This document shows positions 14,346 to 26,629 of a stretch of 64,000 bases of DNA, piece after piece. Positions within the stretch are counted from its first letter, which is position 1; each line of letters begins with the position of its first letter. The notes under the pieces were generated by a model. The model was not told the origin of the DNA, searched no databases, and worked only from the letters and a program-made list of their open reading frames with translations. Source of the stretch: Liolophura sinensis (lineage: Eukaryota; Mollusca; Polyplacophora; Chitonida; Chitonidae); assembly GCF_032854445.1 (NCBI RefSeq), contig NC_088300.1, positions 1,488,001-1,552,000 of the forward strand, read 5' to 3'. The translations under genes were made by a program, and so were the position numbers.

Positions 14346-15230
14346 TTGTATGCCTTGGTTGTTGTGATCATTTTAAATTTGTATGCGTCAGTTCTATATC
14401 TACAGTATAATATTATCTCACTAAATACTATATTCTCTGTGCAGATTTAGAATATTATTTTCTGTTAATTAACAGTTGTAAGCATCACTATAAAGAAGGT
14501 AGGAGGTGACGCCGGCATTCTGCAAGGAAACACCGTCTTGGTATAATGGAATTAATATTCAAAGTGACTTTAAACCGTAAAACAAACAGTCATGCAAACA
14601 ACTATTACAGGCTATAATTTAGTACCTCAAATTATTTGAGCGTCACAACATGTAATGTACCAATTGCCCAACAACTCTGAATTTCCGCCCATTCCTGCAT
14701 TGGAAGTCCGAGGGGAATTACCACACATCTCTTTGATAGGTCATAAGCCCAATAAATCTCGACATGTGCACGTAAACCTCACCCAAATCCCTTTATAGGT
14801 AAAGTTGCTGGCAGACAGACAGATTGGCTGACAGCTGATCGTCGGTGAGAACATAAATTCTTTGGGGTAGATAATACAAGATGAAAGGACCAGTTCTCCT
14901 TACATTAAAGTGGGGAACATAATAAATAATTAACCGACTGTTGAAAGTTGATTAAAACTTGTCTCTGAAAGTACCTTCACTTGTTATTATTTTCTCACAT
15001 TCGACAATGTAGTTATAACCAGCTTGCATGGAAACCAATTGACATTAAATTTACATATCAGACAGATAAGAAATATTTATTCTTATTTTCATAATCACAT
15101 CAGTGATATGTCTGTATATACTAAATGGAAATTACCAGCACAGCTCATGCATTCATAATTTTTTTTCACCAGCATTGTGTATTTGTATAAGTTTAGACAT
15201 GTTTATATTAACATGTGGTTTGGTGTAATT
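14346..15230. other. Unannotated spacer
   Basis: AT-rich, without a recognisable gene, RNA or repeat. Confidence 0.5.
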
Positions 15231-15232
15231 GG

Positions 15233-15835
15233 AAACTGTGATGGGCCTAGGCTGGTATTTATTATGGAAACTGTGATGGGTCTAGGCTGGTATTTATTAT
15301 GGAAACTGTGAAGGGCATAGGCTGGTATTTATTACGGAACTGTGATGGGCCTAGGCTAGTATTTATTATGGAAACTGTGATGGGCCTAGGCTGGTATTTA
15401 TTACGGAATCTGTGATGGGTCTAGGCTGGTATTTATTATGGGAACTGTGATGGGCCTAGGCTGGTATTTATTATTGAACCTGTGATGGACCTAAGCTGGT
15501 ATTTATTATGGAAACTGTGATGGGTCTAGGCTGGTATTTATTATGGGAACTGTGATGGGTCTAGGCTGGTATTTATTATGGAAACTGTGATGGGTCTAGG
15601 CTGGTATTTATTATGGAAACTGTGATGGGCCTAGGCTGGTATTTATTATGGAAACTGTGATGGGCCTAGGCTGGTATTTATCACGGAATCTGTGATGGGC
15701 CTAGGCTGGTATTTATTACGGGATCTGTGATGGGCCTAGACTGGTATTTATTATGGAAACTGTGATGAGATGGGCCTAGGCTGGTATTTATTACGGAAAC
15801 TGTGATGGCCCTAGTCTGGTATCCATTATGGAATT
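15233..15835. repeat. Minisatellite, 35-36 bp unit, about 17 copies
   Basis: Units contain CTGTGATGGGCCTAGGCTGG followed by TATTTATTATGGAA. Copies differ by single substitutions (GGGCCTAG or GGGTCTAG) and one small insertion near 15770. Confidence 0.95.
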
Positions 15836-17135
15836 GAACTTTTAACTTGAGTCTTAAGGTTTTTGATAAATATGGGCCCGGAGCCCTGGTAAACTTAGCA
15901 GTATGGGCCCGGACCCCTAGTAATACTTAGCAGTATGCCACGTCAGACCACTCAAGACACGGACTCGCTCTGTCACAAGAAGACACATTATATGTGCACA
16001 CACACACCTAATGACTCCTCGCCGCTATGTCACTTAAAAATTGATAAGTGTACATAGCGATCACTTAGTATGGTGGGTTGACGAATGAGCTTGTACCTGA
16101 GGTAGTGTTGGCATTAACAGATTATGTGAGCACTTGAACGTCAGCAGGTTTGCCTGGTACATGGCAAACTGAGGTGATTCCCCTCGGTTTTCACAATCTC
16201 TTCTACAAATAAAGAAAAAGTCATTTCGAACATCATTTACGGTTTTGTGAATACTTTATTAGCCTTTTATTGATAGAAGTAAAATATACAGCTCCTTCAG
16301 TGTCATTGTGAGTTTGTTATCTTGATGGATTTCGCTTTTACAACTTTCTTGTTTAGGAAAGCTACTTGGCCATCCGTGTGTTACCAAGGTAACACAGATA
16401 GTACGTTATGACTGGCCCCTTCTTACCTTGAAATGACTGCACGCTTTAAAATCTTGCCATTGGGCACCGTGTCTTTAACACACCGCGAAGAAACACTTGT
16501 GTGATAAAGGTCTGGGGCACAAGTAAAATGGGATACTGAGATTTCAAAACTGCAGGCGTCTATAACACGTTATAAGTCGTGGGTTATTTGATGTCCACTC
16601 GGCTTGGGCTGTAAGATGGAATCCTTTATTGCCTATCCATTATCATACAGATAGCGCATGCGAATGAATATCAGGAATTGTCAGTTCGAGAGAAATGTCG
16701 AGAGCTACACGCACAGTTTTGTACTAGAGACAGTACTGTATCTCTTCTTTTTATACATGTTGATGGATGGAGAATTACAGAGTGAAAAATAAACACTTGA
16801 GAGACGTCATAATTATTAACAAAACAGTGGTATGCTGGATATTGGGCGGAATTTAATATGTTTTCATGAAAAGTGACACCGGTCGCTTAAACAGCTAACG
16901 CCTTTAATCTAAACCCTGTTTCTGATACGGCCACGTTTGACATTTCTCGCACATTTTAGTATAATAAAACCTTCATAAATGAAATTTATTCCATCTCACG
17001 GCAGTATGGTTTTAAATCTGAATATTAGGAACTTTTGTTATAAAAATAATGTTATTTATTCGCTGAGACAGGAGTGTAGGTTGTGCTACTGCGTGGAGTT
17101 TGTTCTAACCGTGTGTTGGGGCAGCTATTGTAAAA
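15836..17135. other. Unannotated spacer
   Basis: A short duplicated phrase (TATGGGCCCGGA..CCC) occurs at about 15870-15930. Otherwise I see no gene, RNA or array. Confidence 0.5.
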
Positions 17136-17928
17136 CAGATTACTCTCCACGCCCATTGTCCAGTATGGAGATATTATCAAACAGATCACTCTCCACGCCC
17201 ATTGTCCAGTATGCAGATATTATCAAACAGATCACTCTCCACGCCCATTGTCCAGTATGCACATATTATCAAACAGATTACTCTCCACGCCCATTGTCCA
17301 GTATGCAGATATTATCAAACAGATCACTCTCCACGCCCATTGTCCAGTATGGAGATATTATCAAACAGATCACTCTCCACGCCCATTGTCCAGTATGGAG
17401 ATATTATCAAACAGATCACTCTCCACGCCCATTGTCCAGTATGGAGATATTATCAAACAGATCACTCTTCACGCCCATTGTCCAGCATGCAGATATTATC
17501 AAAAAGATCACTCTCCACGCCCATTGTCCAGTATGGAGATATTATCAAACAGATCACTCTCCACGCCCATTGTCCAGCATGCAGATATTATCAAACAGAT
17601 CACTCTCCACGCCCATTGTCCAGTATGGAGATATTATCTAACAGAACACTCTCCACGTCTATTGTCCAGCATACAGATATTATCAAACAGATCACTCTCC
17701 ACGCCCATTGTCCAGTATGGAGATATTATCAAACAGATCACTCTCCACGCCCATTGTCCAGTATGCAGATATTATCAAACAGATCACTCTCCACGCCCAT
17801 TGTCCAGTATGGAGATATTATCAAACAGATCACTCTCCACGCCCATTGTCCAGCATGCAGATATTATCAAACAGATCACTCTCCACGCCCATTGTCCAGT
17901 ATGCAGATATTGTCCAGTATGCCACTCG
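17136..17928. repeat. Minisatellite, 46-bp unit, about 17 copies
   Basis: The unit contains CTCTCCACGCCCATTGTCCA and GATATTATCAAACAGATCA, with TATGGAG, TATGCAG and CATGCAG variants. Since 46 leaves remainder 1 on division by 3 and the unit has no stop in any forward frame, all three forward frames stay open. The predicted proteins of 220, 245 and 291 residues are one cyclic peptide read in different phases, so I do not call a gene. Confidence 0.95.
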
Positions 17929-18672
17929 TCCTTGAATAATTATGACGTTCCTTGCTATAATATAAAGCACCATTTACTTCCGTCAGTCTGCTACGCGGGC
18001 ACTCTACCCAGGCCACCGCTGTTCTTTGCCCGACATCAGATCTCCTCAGAATATCACCATTTCGGAAGAAAAATTGGAGGCAGAAATGAAAAAAGTTGTG
18101 GGACAAAAACAGTAAATCAGTAAATAAAAAATAAAAAAGAACAGAGTAGAGAATATAAAAATAAGATAAAATAAAAAAATCAGTTTTGTGGTAGATTTTA
18201 TATTTATTTATTTTCTTGTATTTTTTAAATTTAGTGATCAACGATTGCCAACCTGCTCACAGTGACACATCGTCTACGAAATGACTCAAGGGCTTCGCCG
18301 GTATGTGATTAAAGCTGTTATGTAAGGTGTTGGTCATGGAATGGGTCAAGCTAAAATATTGGTTACTAACCATCAGTCTGCTGTTTGCCGTTAAATGCAT
18401 AGGATAATATCCTTTTCCGTCTAATATTTGTGTTTGAAACAAATTTTGTCTTGAGAATTAAACCGTGAAATAATGATAGTGTCTTTGATAGACATTTATT
18501 ATAAAGCTAAATTGATAAGCAGGTGCCCCCTGTCTGAATGTAATTGTACGCTATACTATCAGCTGAAGTAAACAGTGTGAAGCTTCCTTATTAGTATAGA
18601 TTTACTATAATATATTTAAACTGAACATATAGCTTGACAATATTTGAAGGAATATAAAAAAAAATTTCTTGT

Positions 18673-20232
18673 GTGGTTCAAATTCATTTCCGCCCTCCAT
18701 TACCTCACTTTGTCAAGCACCAAAAAAAAAGTTATGCCATTATACGAAACGAACTCATGATCGATCGTAATCGACTCAGCAATTTTGAGGAATGCATGTT
18801 ACTGAATGCCTTAGGAGTCATGAAATATTGTTGTGAACTTCTATGTAATTTCTGCTATGATACCACAGTAATATGTAATCCACTTTCACTGAAGTTTGCC
18901 GACAATGTGACTTCGACTCACTGTGACTTCTGCTGTGATACCGCAGTAATATGTAATCCATTTGCACACAAGTTTGCCAACAATGTGGCTTGGACTCACT
19001 GTGACTTCTGCTGTGATACCGCAGTAATATGTAATCCATTTGCACACAAGTTTGCCGACAGTGTGACTTCGACTCACTGTGATTTCTGCTGTGATACCAC
19101 AGTAATATGTAATCCACTTTCACTGAAGTTTGCCGACAATGTGACTTCGACTCACTGTGACTTCTGCTGTGATACCGCAGTAATATGTAATCCATTTGCA
19201 CACAAGTTTGCCAACAATGTGACTTCGACTCACTGTGACTTCTGCTGTGATACCGCAGTAATATGTAATCCATTTGCACACAAGTTTGCCGACAATGTGA
19301 CTTCGACTCACTGTGATTTCTGCTATGATACCACAGTAATATGTAATCCATTTGCACACAAGTTTGCCGACAATGTGACTTCGACTCACTGTGATTTCTG
19401 CTATGATACCACAGTAATATGTAATCCATTTGCACAGAAGTTTGCAGAAAACGTCTCTTCGACTCACTGTGATTTCTGCTGTGATACCACAGTAATATGT
19501 AATCCATTTGCACACAAGTTTACCGACAATGTGACTTCGACTCACTGTGATTTCTGCTGTGATACCACAGTAATATGTAATCCATTTGCACACAAGTTTG
19601 CAGAAAACGTCTCTTCGACTCACTGTGATTTCTGCTGTGATACCACAGTAATATGTAATCCATTTGCACACAAGTTTGCAGAAAACGTCTCTTCGACTCA
19701 CTGTGATTTTTGCTATGATACCACAGTAATATGTAATCCATTTGCACACAAGTTTGCAGAAAATGTGACTACGGCTCACTGTGATTTTTGCTATGATATC
19801 ACAGTAATATGTAATCCATTTGCACACAAGTTTGCAGAAAACGTCTCTTCGACTCACTGTGATTTCTGCTGTGATACCACAGTAATATGTAATCCATTTG
19901 CACACAAGTTTGCAGAAAACGTCTCTTCGACTCACTGTGATTTCTGCTGTGATACCACAGTAATATGTAATCCATTTGCACACAAGTTTGCAGAAAACGT
20001 CTCTTCGACTCACTGTGATTTCTGCTGTGATACCACAGTAATATGTAATCCATTTGCACACAAGTTTGCAGAAAACGTCTCTTCGACTCACTGTGATTTC
20101 TGCTGTGATACCACCGTAATATGTAATCCATTTGCACACAAGTCTGCCGACAATGTGTCTACGGTTCACTTTGTACAGACATTTTTGAAAACCATACTGG
20201 TTTTAGGCGTCCGCCTTTTTACACTTTTATAG
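18673..20232 (+). CDS. Hypothetical Cys-rich 26-residue repeat protein (519 codons)
   Basis: An open frame of 519 codons consists mainly of about 17 tandem 26-residue units built from a 78-bp repeat. Each unit has the pattern C-x2-C-C-x5-C inside a THCDFCCDTTVICNPFAHKF core. There is a unique lead-in of about 50 residues from the ATG at 18673 and a short unique tail ending LVLGVRLFTLL. I see no signal peptide, membrane segment or known domain. Two unit types differ mostly at third codon positions (A-E-N-V-S against A-D-N-V-T), which hints at selection on protein. However, the minus strand is also open across much of the array, and I find no splice sites or promoter. It may be a plain minisatellite that happens to be open. 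Confidence 0.3.
   Translation: MVQIHFRPPLPHFVKHQKKSYAIIRNELMIDRNRLSNFEECMLLNALGVMKYCCELLCNFCYDTTVICNPLSLKFADNVTSTHCDFCCDTAVICNPFAHKFANNVAWTHCDFCCDTAVICNPFAHKFADSVTSTHCDFCCDTTVICNPLSLKFADNVTSTHCDFCCDTAVICNPFAHKFANNVTSTHCDFCCDTAVICNPFAHKFADNVTSTHCDFCYDTTVICNPFAHKFADNVTSTHCDFCYDTTVICNPFAQKFAENVSSTHCDFCCDTTVICNPFAHKFTDNVTSTHCDFCCDTTVICNPFAHKFAENVSSTHCDFCCDTTVICNPFAHKFAENVSSTHCDFCYDTTVICNPFAHKFAENVTTAHCDFCYDITVICNPFAHKFAENVSSTHCDFCCDTTVICNPFAHKFAENVSSTHCDFCCDTTVICNPFAHKFAENVSSTHCDFCCDTTVICNPFAHKFAENVSSTHCDFCCDTTVICNPFAHKSADNVSTVHFVQTFLKTILVLGVRLFTLL
18846..20170. repeat. Minisatellite, 78-bp unit, about 17 copies
   Basis: The unit contains ACAGTAATATGTAATCCA, TTTGCACACAAGTTTGC and TCGACTCACTGTGATTTCTG. 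The left part of the array carries GACAATGTGACT-type units and the right part GAAAACGTCTCT-type units, showing local homogenisation. Confidence 0.95.
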
Positions 20233-21934
20233 TCCATGTTGACATAATACACCAGTATGCTGTATAAACCATTTGGTAGGTTTTCCATTTGACACGCCCA
20301 GAAAAGCTCAGCAAATAAAGAAGATGCAAACTTTGGAATATTTTCACTGAGCTATTTAACCATCTTCGGTATCTGTTGCAAAATAGCATCCATAGCAAAT
20401 ATCAAGAAGGAAACGCAAAATGCTAGTGTGACTCTATTAGAGTTACAGAGTAAACGACTGTCTGAAACTACTGACAACTGGCGACTGTTCTTACAGTTCT
20501 TACTGTTTACTGTCAATCTACGTATGGCGATGAAACTGATATAAAGAAGGTGAACTGAACAGTTTTTATTCGACGTCAGTTGCCAAAAAATCAGACGTTA
20601 ACGGTATTATTAAAACCGCTAAAGATTTTACTACAGAACTAGACGCTGAAATACACGTATTGCATAAGGGCATCTTCACTCTCTATACTGCTATTCCTCA
20701 CAAAGACGTAACTGGTAGAATTTCATCACTACTTTTTTCGGTATTTAATGAAATACCAAATTCAAAGGCAACAATGCCTTCTTTAGTTACCACTACATAC
20801 AAATGTTATTATGTCTCGTACACAGAGTTGCTTCAATTTTTCGTGAATAACCATTTGGGTATGACTTTTGTCCACTTTTGCATTTATATCTGTCTCATCT
20901 ATACTTGTCGTCGTGTGAATACGACTGTATGTAGAAATTATTGCAGAGTAATTTTCATCTTTTTCATTCACTAAATGGTGTATTGATACTTTGCTAGCTT
21001 TAAACAATCCATATACAACAATATATGGCTGTAAAATATAATATCCAACTCCTCTGGATCTACAGACGATATATCTTATCTGAATCTCTATTTGCACATA
21101 AACCATAAACAGTTTCCTTTCACACCAACTTCACGACAAGAGGTTTCAATTTTGGCATTATAAATTACCCTTACTTTGATAGCAATATTCCGAAAGTGCA
21201 TATCTCGCTCCGTGGCATTTGTTAGATCCTGACGATTTCAATCAACTTCACAAGCTATTACTGCAAAAGCTGACCAGTGTGTCAAGCTCATTTCACAACG
21301 AGTACAAATATCTTGTAAGTAAAAATGGACAGAGGTGCCATAATCGCAGGCATTTTTTTCTCCATACCTTCGCCTAATTCTGCTTAATCCGGGAGCTAGG
21401 GGCTGTATATATATCGTCTTTTGATTGCCAAAGTGAATATAAGAACGGATCTATTCACTGTCAAACAAGGGTAGGAACTTATTATCGTGCTTCTCCTTGC
21501 ATGATTCGATTTTAATTTCGTAATTTATTTACATTGTGAATTCCTACTTGTGAAAAGAGAAGCAGCCTCTAATAGTATACATACAAATTTATACTAGTTT
21601 ATGGTGCTGTATTGAAGTCAACACCATCTCTATGAGTATAATCTTCATTGGTGGTATACTCGATAAGACTTCGATCATAACAATGTTTCACAGGCGGGAG
21701 GTCCCAGCCGTCAACACGGTAGACATGCACGCCGCTTAACCCGTTGGTCACCGTTCTCCTGTAGAAAGAGCTTCGGCTACTCTATCTCCCTACATCCTCC
21801 GTTTAGATGTCATTCGATGACATACCTGACAGCTCAGAGCCGAGCTGTCTTCTCACCAAGGCATTTACTCAACATCAGTGTCTCGCCATCTTGACTAGTC
21901 GGACACAAGGCATGTTTTCTATAAGAAATACGTG
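20233..21934. other. Unannotated spacer
   Basis: AT-rich. The opposed open frames at 20660-20974 and 20783-21106 show no recognisable domain. No gene is called. Confidence 0.5.
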
Positions 21935-23472
21935 AATGACCAGCGGATACAGTCCTACCAATCATCCTGTTCCGAAACCCCGCCTCACATACATCGGCTG
22001 CTCCTACACCCCGCCTCACAGACGTCCGCGACCAGCATTCAGTCGGACAAACCATCGTGCTCCCACATCTCGCCGCACACACATCCGTGACCAGCATACG
22101 GGCGGACAACCATCCTACTCCCACACCCCGCCTCACAGACATCCGCGACCAGCGTACAGTCCGCCCAACCATCTTGCTCCGACAACCTGCCTCACTGACG
22201 TCCGTGACCAGCATACAGGCGGACAAACCATCGTGCTCCCACACCCCGCCTAACAGATATCCAACAAACCATACTGCTCCGACAACCCGCCTCACAGACA
22301 TCCGCGATCAGCGTACAGTCCGCCCAACCATCCTGCTCCGACAACCCGCCTCACTGACTTCCGCGACCAGTATACAGTCGGGCAAACCATCCTGCTTCCA
22401 TACCCCGTCGAACAGGAATCCGTAACCAGCATACAGGCGAACAAACCATATTGCTCCCACACCCCGCCTCACAGACATCCGTGATCAGCGTACAGTGCGA
22501 CAAACCATCTTACTCCCACACCCCGTCTCACAGACATCCGTGACCAGTATACAGTCCAAAAACCCATCCTGCTCCCAAACCCCGTCTCACAGACATCCTC
22601 GAACATCGTACTGTCCGACAAACCATTTAACTCAGTCCGCACAGTCCGACAGACCATCATGCTCCCACACCCCGCATCACGGACGCCATCAACTAGCGTA
22701 CAAACATACAAACCATCTTGCTTCCAAACCCCGTCTCACAGACGTCCACGACTAGCGCACAGACCGACAGACCATCATGCTCCCACAGTCCGCATTACAG
22801 ACGTCCTCAACGTGGAGTCCGACCGACCATCCTACTCCCACAAATTGCATCACAGATGTTCACGACCAGCGTATAGTCCGGCAGGCCATCCTGCTCCCAC
22901 ACCCCGCCTCACAGACGTCCGCGGCCAGCTTACAGTCCGACAAAACATCCTGCTCTCACACACCGCTTCACAGACGTCCGCGACCAGCATACATTCCGAC
23001 AAACCATCCTGCTCCCTCACCCCGCCTCACAGTCCACGACCAGCGTGCAGTCCGACAAACCATCCTGCTTCCGCACCCTGCTTCACAGTCCGCGACCAGC
23101 GTACAGTCCAACAAACCACCCTGCTCTCACACCCCGCCTCACAGACGTCCGCGACCAGCGTGCAGTCCGATAAACCATCCTGCTCCCGCATCCCGCTTCA
23201 CAGTCCGCGACCAGCGTACAGTCCAACAAACCACCCTGCTCTCACACCCCGCCTCACAGACGTCCGCGACCAGCGTGCAGTCCGATAAACCATCCTGCTC
23301 CCGCATCCCGCTTCACAGTCCGCGACCAGCGTACAGTCCAACAAACCACCCTGCTCTCACACCCCGCCTCACAGAAATCCGCGACCAGCGTGCAGTTCGA
23401 CAAACCATCCTGCTCTCACACCCCGCCTCACAGACGTCCGCGACCAGCGTGCAGTCCGACAAACCATTCTTG
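21935..23472. repeat. GC-rich minisatellite, about 53-59 bp units, about 27 copies
   Basis: Units contain CACAGACGTCCGCGACCAGC, GTCCGACAAACCATCCTGCT and CACACCCCGCCT. The left half is degenerate. The right half (22.9-23.45 kb) is nearly homogeneous and includes a shorter unit type in which CACAGACGTCCG is reduced to CACAGTCCG. The Pro/Ser/Thr-rich open frames on both strands are products of the repeat. Confidence 0.93.
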
Positions 23473-23559
23473 TGACGGCTGGGTGATGCTGATCCAAAGT
23501 GGACAGGGATGATTCTGACCTTGTCACCTCCGCCCTTCTCCGGACACCTTTAATATATT

Positions 23560-24235
23560 CTGTGCCTGAAATGTATTTCTCTATACAACATTTAATGGAG
23601 CTGGGCCTGGTATCTTTTTCTCTATACAACAGTGATTGAAGCTCTGCCTGATATGTATACATTTATTAAGGCTGTGCCTGATATGTATTTCTCCATACAA
23701 CATTGATTGAAGCTCTGCCTGATATGTATTTCTTTATACAGCACTGACTGAAACTGTTTGATATGTATATCACTATAGAATATTGACTGAAGCTGTGCCT
23801 GATATGTATTTCTATATTCATTCTTGGTTAAAGCAGTGCCTGATATATTTTTCTCTATACAACATTGATTGAAGCTCTGCCTGATATGTATTTCTTTATA
23901 CAGCACGGACTGAAACTGTTTGATATGTATATCACTATAGAATATTGATTGAAGCTGTGTCTGTTATGTATTTCTCTAAGTAACATTGTTTGAAGTTGTG
24001 CCTGACATGTATTTGTCTTAACAGCATTGTTTGAAGCTGTGACTGGTATGCATTTCTCTTTACAACATTGACTGACGCTACGAATGGTATGTATTTCTCT
24101 TTACAAGATTGTTTAAAGCCGTGACTGATATGGGTTTTTTTCCATACAACATTGATTGAAGTTGTGCCTGACATGTATTTCTCTTTTAAACATTATTTGA
24201 AGGTGTGCCTGACATGTATTTTTCTATAAGAAAGG
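23560..24235. repeat. Degenerate minisatellite, about 40-45 bp units
   Basis: Recurring phrases are GAAGCTCTGCCTGATATGTA and TTTCTCTATACAACATTGA. About 15 copies, with frequent substitutions and length changes, so older than the neighbouring array. Confidence 0.85.
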
Positions 24236-25205
24236 TTATGGCATTCTTGTATTTAATGCTTTTTATTTTCATTTCTCGACTGTCGACTGATTAGACTGTA
24301 AAACCATGCTCTGTTTTTACAAGTTATGAATGACGTTTTTACTGCCTGGGAAAGTTGAAAAGTATACTTTTCTCCAGATTGTTTCTTTTCTTTGCCAAAG
24401 CAAAGAACGATTGATTCGTGTCAGTAACTGTTTGGATTTTTTGCACCAATTGGGAAGAGATGTGTCAGCGTGGCATTTATCATAAAAATGGGTACCATGC
24501 CAGTTTGAAATGATAATCCGATAAGACGTCTGATATGTTCCCATGTCTAAGTGGTCCACGCATGTTGCGACTTGAAATTAGTTTGCAGCTCAGACCCGCA
24601 ATGTGACGCGTTTATGGTTATACATACCTGATCTCATGAGCAGACTGACTTCCGTGTTCACCACTGTCTATATATACTTAGTCTACCCCGCCAGGTCGAG
24701 CAGTTGCCAATCCTTTACCATGTCAGGTAGTCTTGAAAATATATATTGAAAATAGATATATTGAAAATGGAGACTTATGTCTCCGGCCCGAGATACAAAA
24801 GTGTCAAAGAGCTGTAGGTGTACATGAGTCAGAGAGGATATTGGAGAAGACAGGAGCCAGAAGGCAAGTTATTCATGTTATTTATTTATTTGGTTGAGGC
24901 TTAACACCGTACACCTGAAATTATCACCTACACAGCGGCCGTCAGGTTTATGGGAAGGGAAAGCAGTAGCACCAGGATTAAACCACTGTCCATCATCAGG
25001 GCTCTGGCTAACCTCCTCACATACGCTTCATAAGGCACACTTTAGCCATCTTTGTCTTTTTCTAGACATTTGATCATTAGACTGGAACTTGATATATGGC
25101 TTCACACAGGCAAGTTGCGGTTGAAGTTCGAGTTTCGTGCTGATTAGCCAATTTGCGACGAATTTATGGCCGTTTTGTTCTCTTTTATATGGTAACTATT
25201 TTAGT
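24236..25205. other. Spacer with a probable dispersed-repeat fragment
   Basis: No gene is seen. At about 24885-25030 the sequence (GCTTAACACCGTAC, then GGCTCTGGCTAACCTCC) resembles the head of the dispersed repeats at 25255 and 49870, so it is probably another decayed copy. Confidence 0.4.
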
Positions 25206-25510
25206 ATATGTTTGTACGTATGTATGTATATATGTATGTATGTATGTATGTATGTTTGGGGTTTAACGTCGTACTTACCAATTTTTCAGTCATATGACGG
25301 CGAGGGGTCGCCAGGTGTATGTAAATATGACAAGTGTATGTAAATATATTGTATCGCCTTGTGGGAAGGGCGAGTTCATGCCACAAAGCGATGCTGCCAC
25401 TGAAGTATCATGCCGAAGACACCAGACATGACACCTCACCCAGTCACATTATACTGACACCGTGCCAACCACTCATGTCATAACCTGTCCGTCCTGAGCG
25501 CCAAGCGAAG
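25206..25510 (+). mobile_element. Dispersed element next to (TATG)n, copy 2
   Basis: A TATG run at about 25212-25255 is followed by GGGGTTTAACGTCGTACTTA, TCAGTCATATGACGGCGAGG, and then the block shared with 14125-14345 (CATGCCGAAGACACCAG, CCCAGTCACATTATACTGAC). It has no coding capacity. Related phrases are common in molluscan genomes as I remember them, which supports the organism guess, but I cannot name the family. Confidence 0.65.
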
Positions 25511-26629
25511 CAGCAGCAAGTGTCATCTTTATACTCTCTGGTCTAACCCGAACAAAACGGTTCATTGTATTTAATTGAAACTTGGTTTCACCTCCACAAG
25601 TTAAAAATCAAGGTCATGTTTCATGCACTTTTGCTTATTTGCTACCTCCTTAAGGGCCTTCTCTATTTGTTTTTGGACATTAAGAAAGCTATTTTCTGAC
25701 GGCGAAAATGTGTAGGTTGCGAAAGCTATGTACTTTCAAAATGCTCTATTAAATTAATTTTTTTATAATAATAATTTGATTTAGAATTTAACCTTGTTGA
25801 CACAGTATGAAATTAAAAATCCAATTCGTTTTTCACTATGTTTTGTTAGCAGAATTATTGTTCCCGCGGATTAGAATGGGTCATATATTTAACGTTGTCT
25901 TAAAGACTGCAATTCTTGAAAAATGACGCGTAAGTAGAAAAAACTGGTAGCGACTTTGCAGGTTTAAATATCTTTGTGTATGGTATGTTGACCTGCGTAA
26001 TGACCAGATATGAAATATACAAATATACTGCCACATATATTCTACCTTATCTATAAGTGTTGAATTACTCTCGCAACGAGAATGTTGATCATGTATGAAC
26101 AGGTGTCAATATCAATACGGGATGACTAGTAACTAGGGAGTTTCCTTTGCACTGCTCTACTAAACACAACACACGAATATTTTACAGAGTATGCTTCTGT
26201 AACAAAATCGATAACAATGTCTTCCGTGTGTGTTCACACTAAATCTTGTCAATTAATGCGTCCTGTTTCGTTGTCGACATGTCAATATCAGCTGGATTGC
26301 ACAGAGCGCCAATTTGATATTTCATTGCCAAATGCTGTTTCCCCCTAATCCTTATTCAACATTTCATGTCAGGTTCTCCCTGGACTTGCCAGCACAAAAA
26401 ACAGGAGCTTGCAATTAGATAACTTAAGTTTATGCCTTGTTTTTGTAAGACTAATTAAATGTATAACAGACTGTCTTGAAGGAATGACGTGCTGGTGGAC
26501 ATTTAAAAAAATAAAAACAAAACAATTGTCATAACATAATTAGACATACAGTACAGACAACATAAGAAAAGGTGTGAATTTAAACCTTTAAGAAAAGGAC
26601 TTATAAGCACGTGAACTATATGTATCTAC
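25511..26629. other. Unannotated spacer
   Basis: AT-rich. I see no gene, RNA or array. Confidence 0.5.

Noticed and set aside
17136..17928. CRISPR array
   Set aside because: The units are directly adjacent tandem copies without unique spacers, in a eukaryotic context.
17248..18123. 291-codon open frame as a protein gene
   Set aside because: It is the 46-bp repeat read through three phases, plus a random tail; the other forward frames are equally open.
19120..20169. 349-codon minus-strand open frame
   Set aside because: It is the complement of the 78-bp repeat; peptide units are not better conserved than expected from the repeat, and the forward frame shows the wobble pattern.
22659..23475. 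Pro/Ser-rich open frames of 209 and 232 codons
   Set aside because: Both overlap in different frames of the same GC-rich minisatellite, with minus-strand frames open as well.
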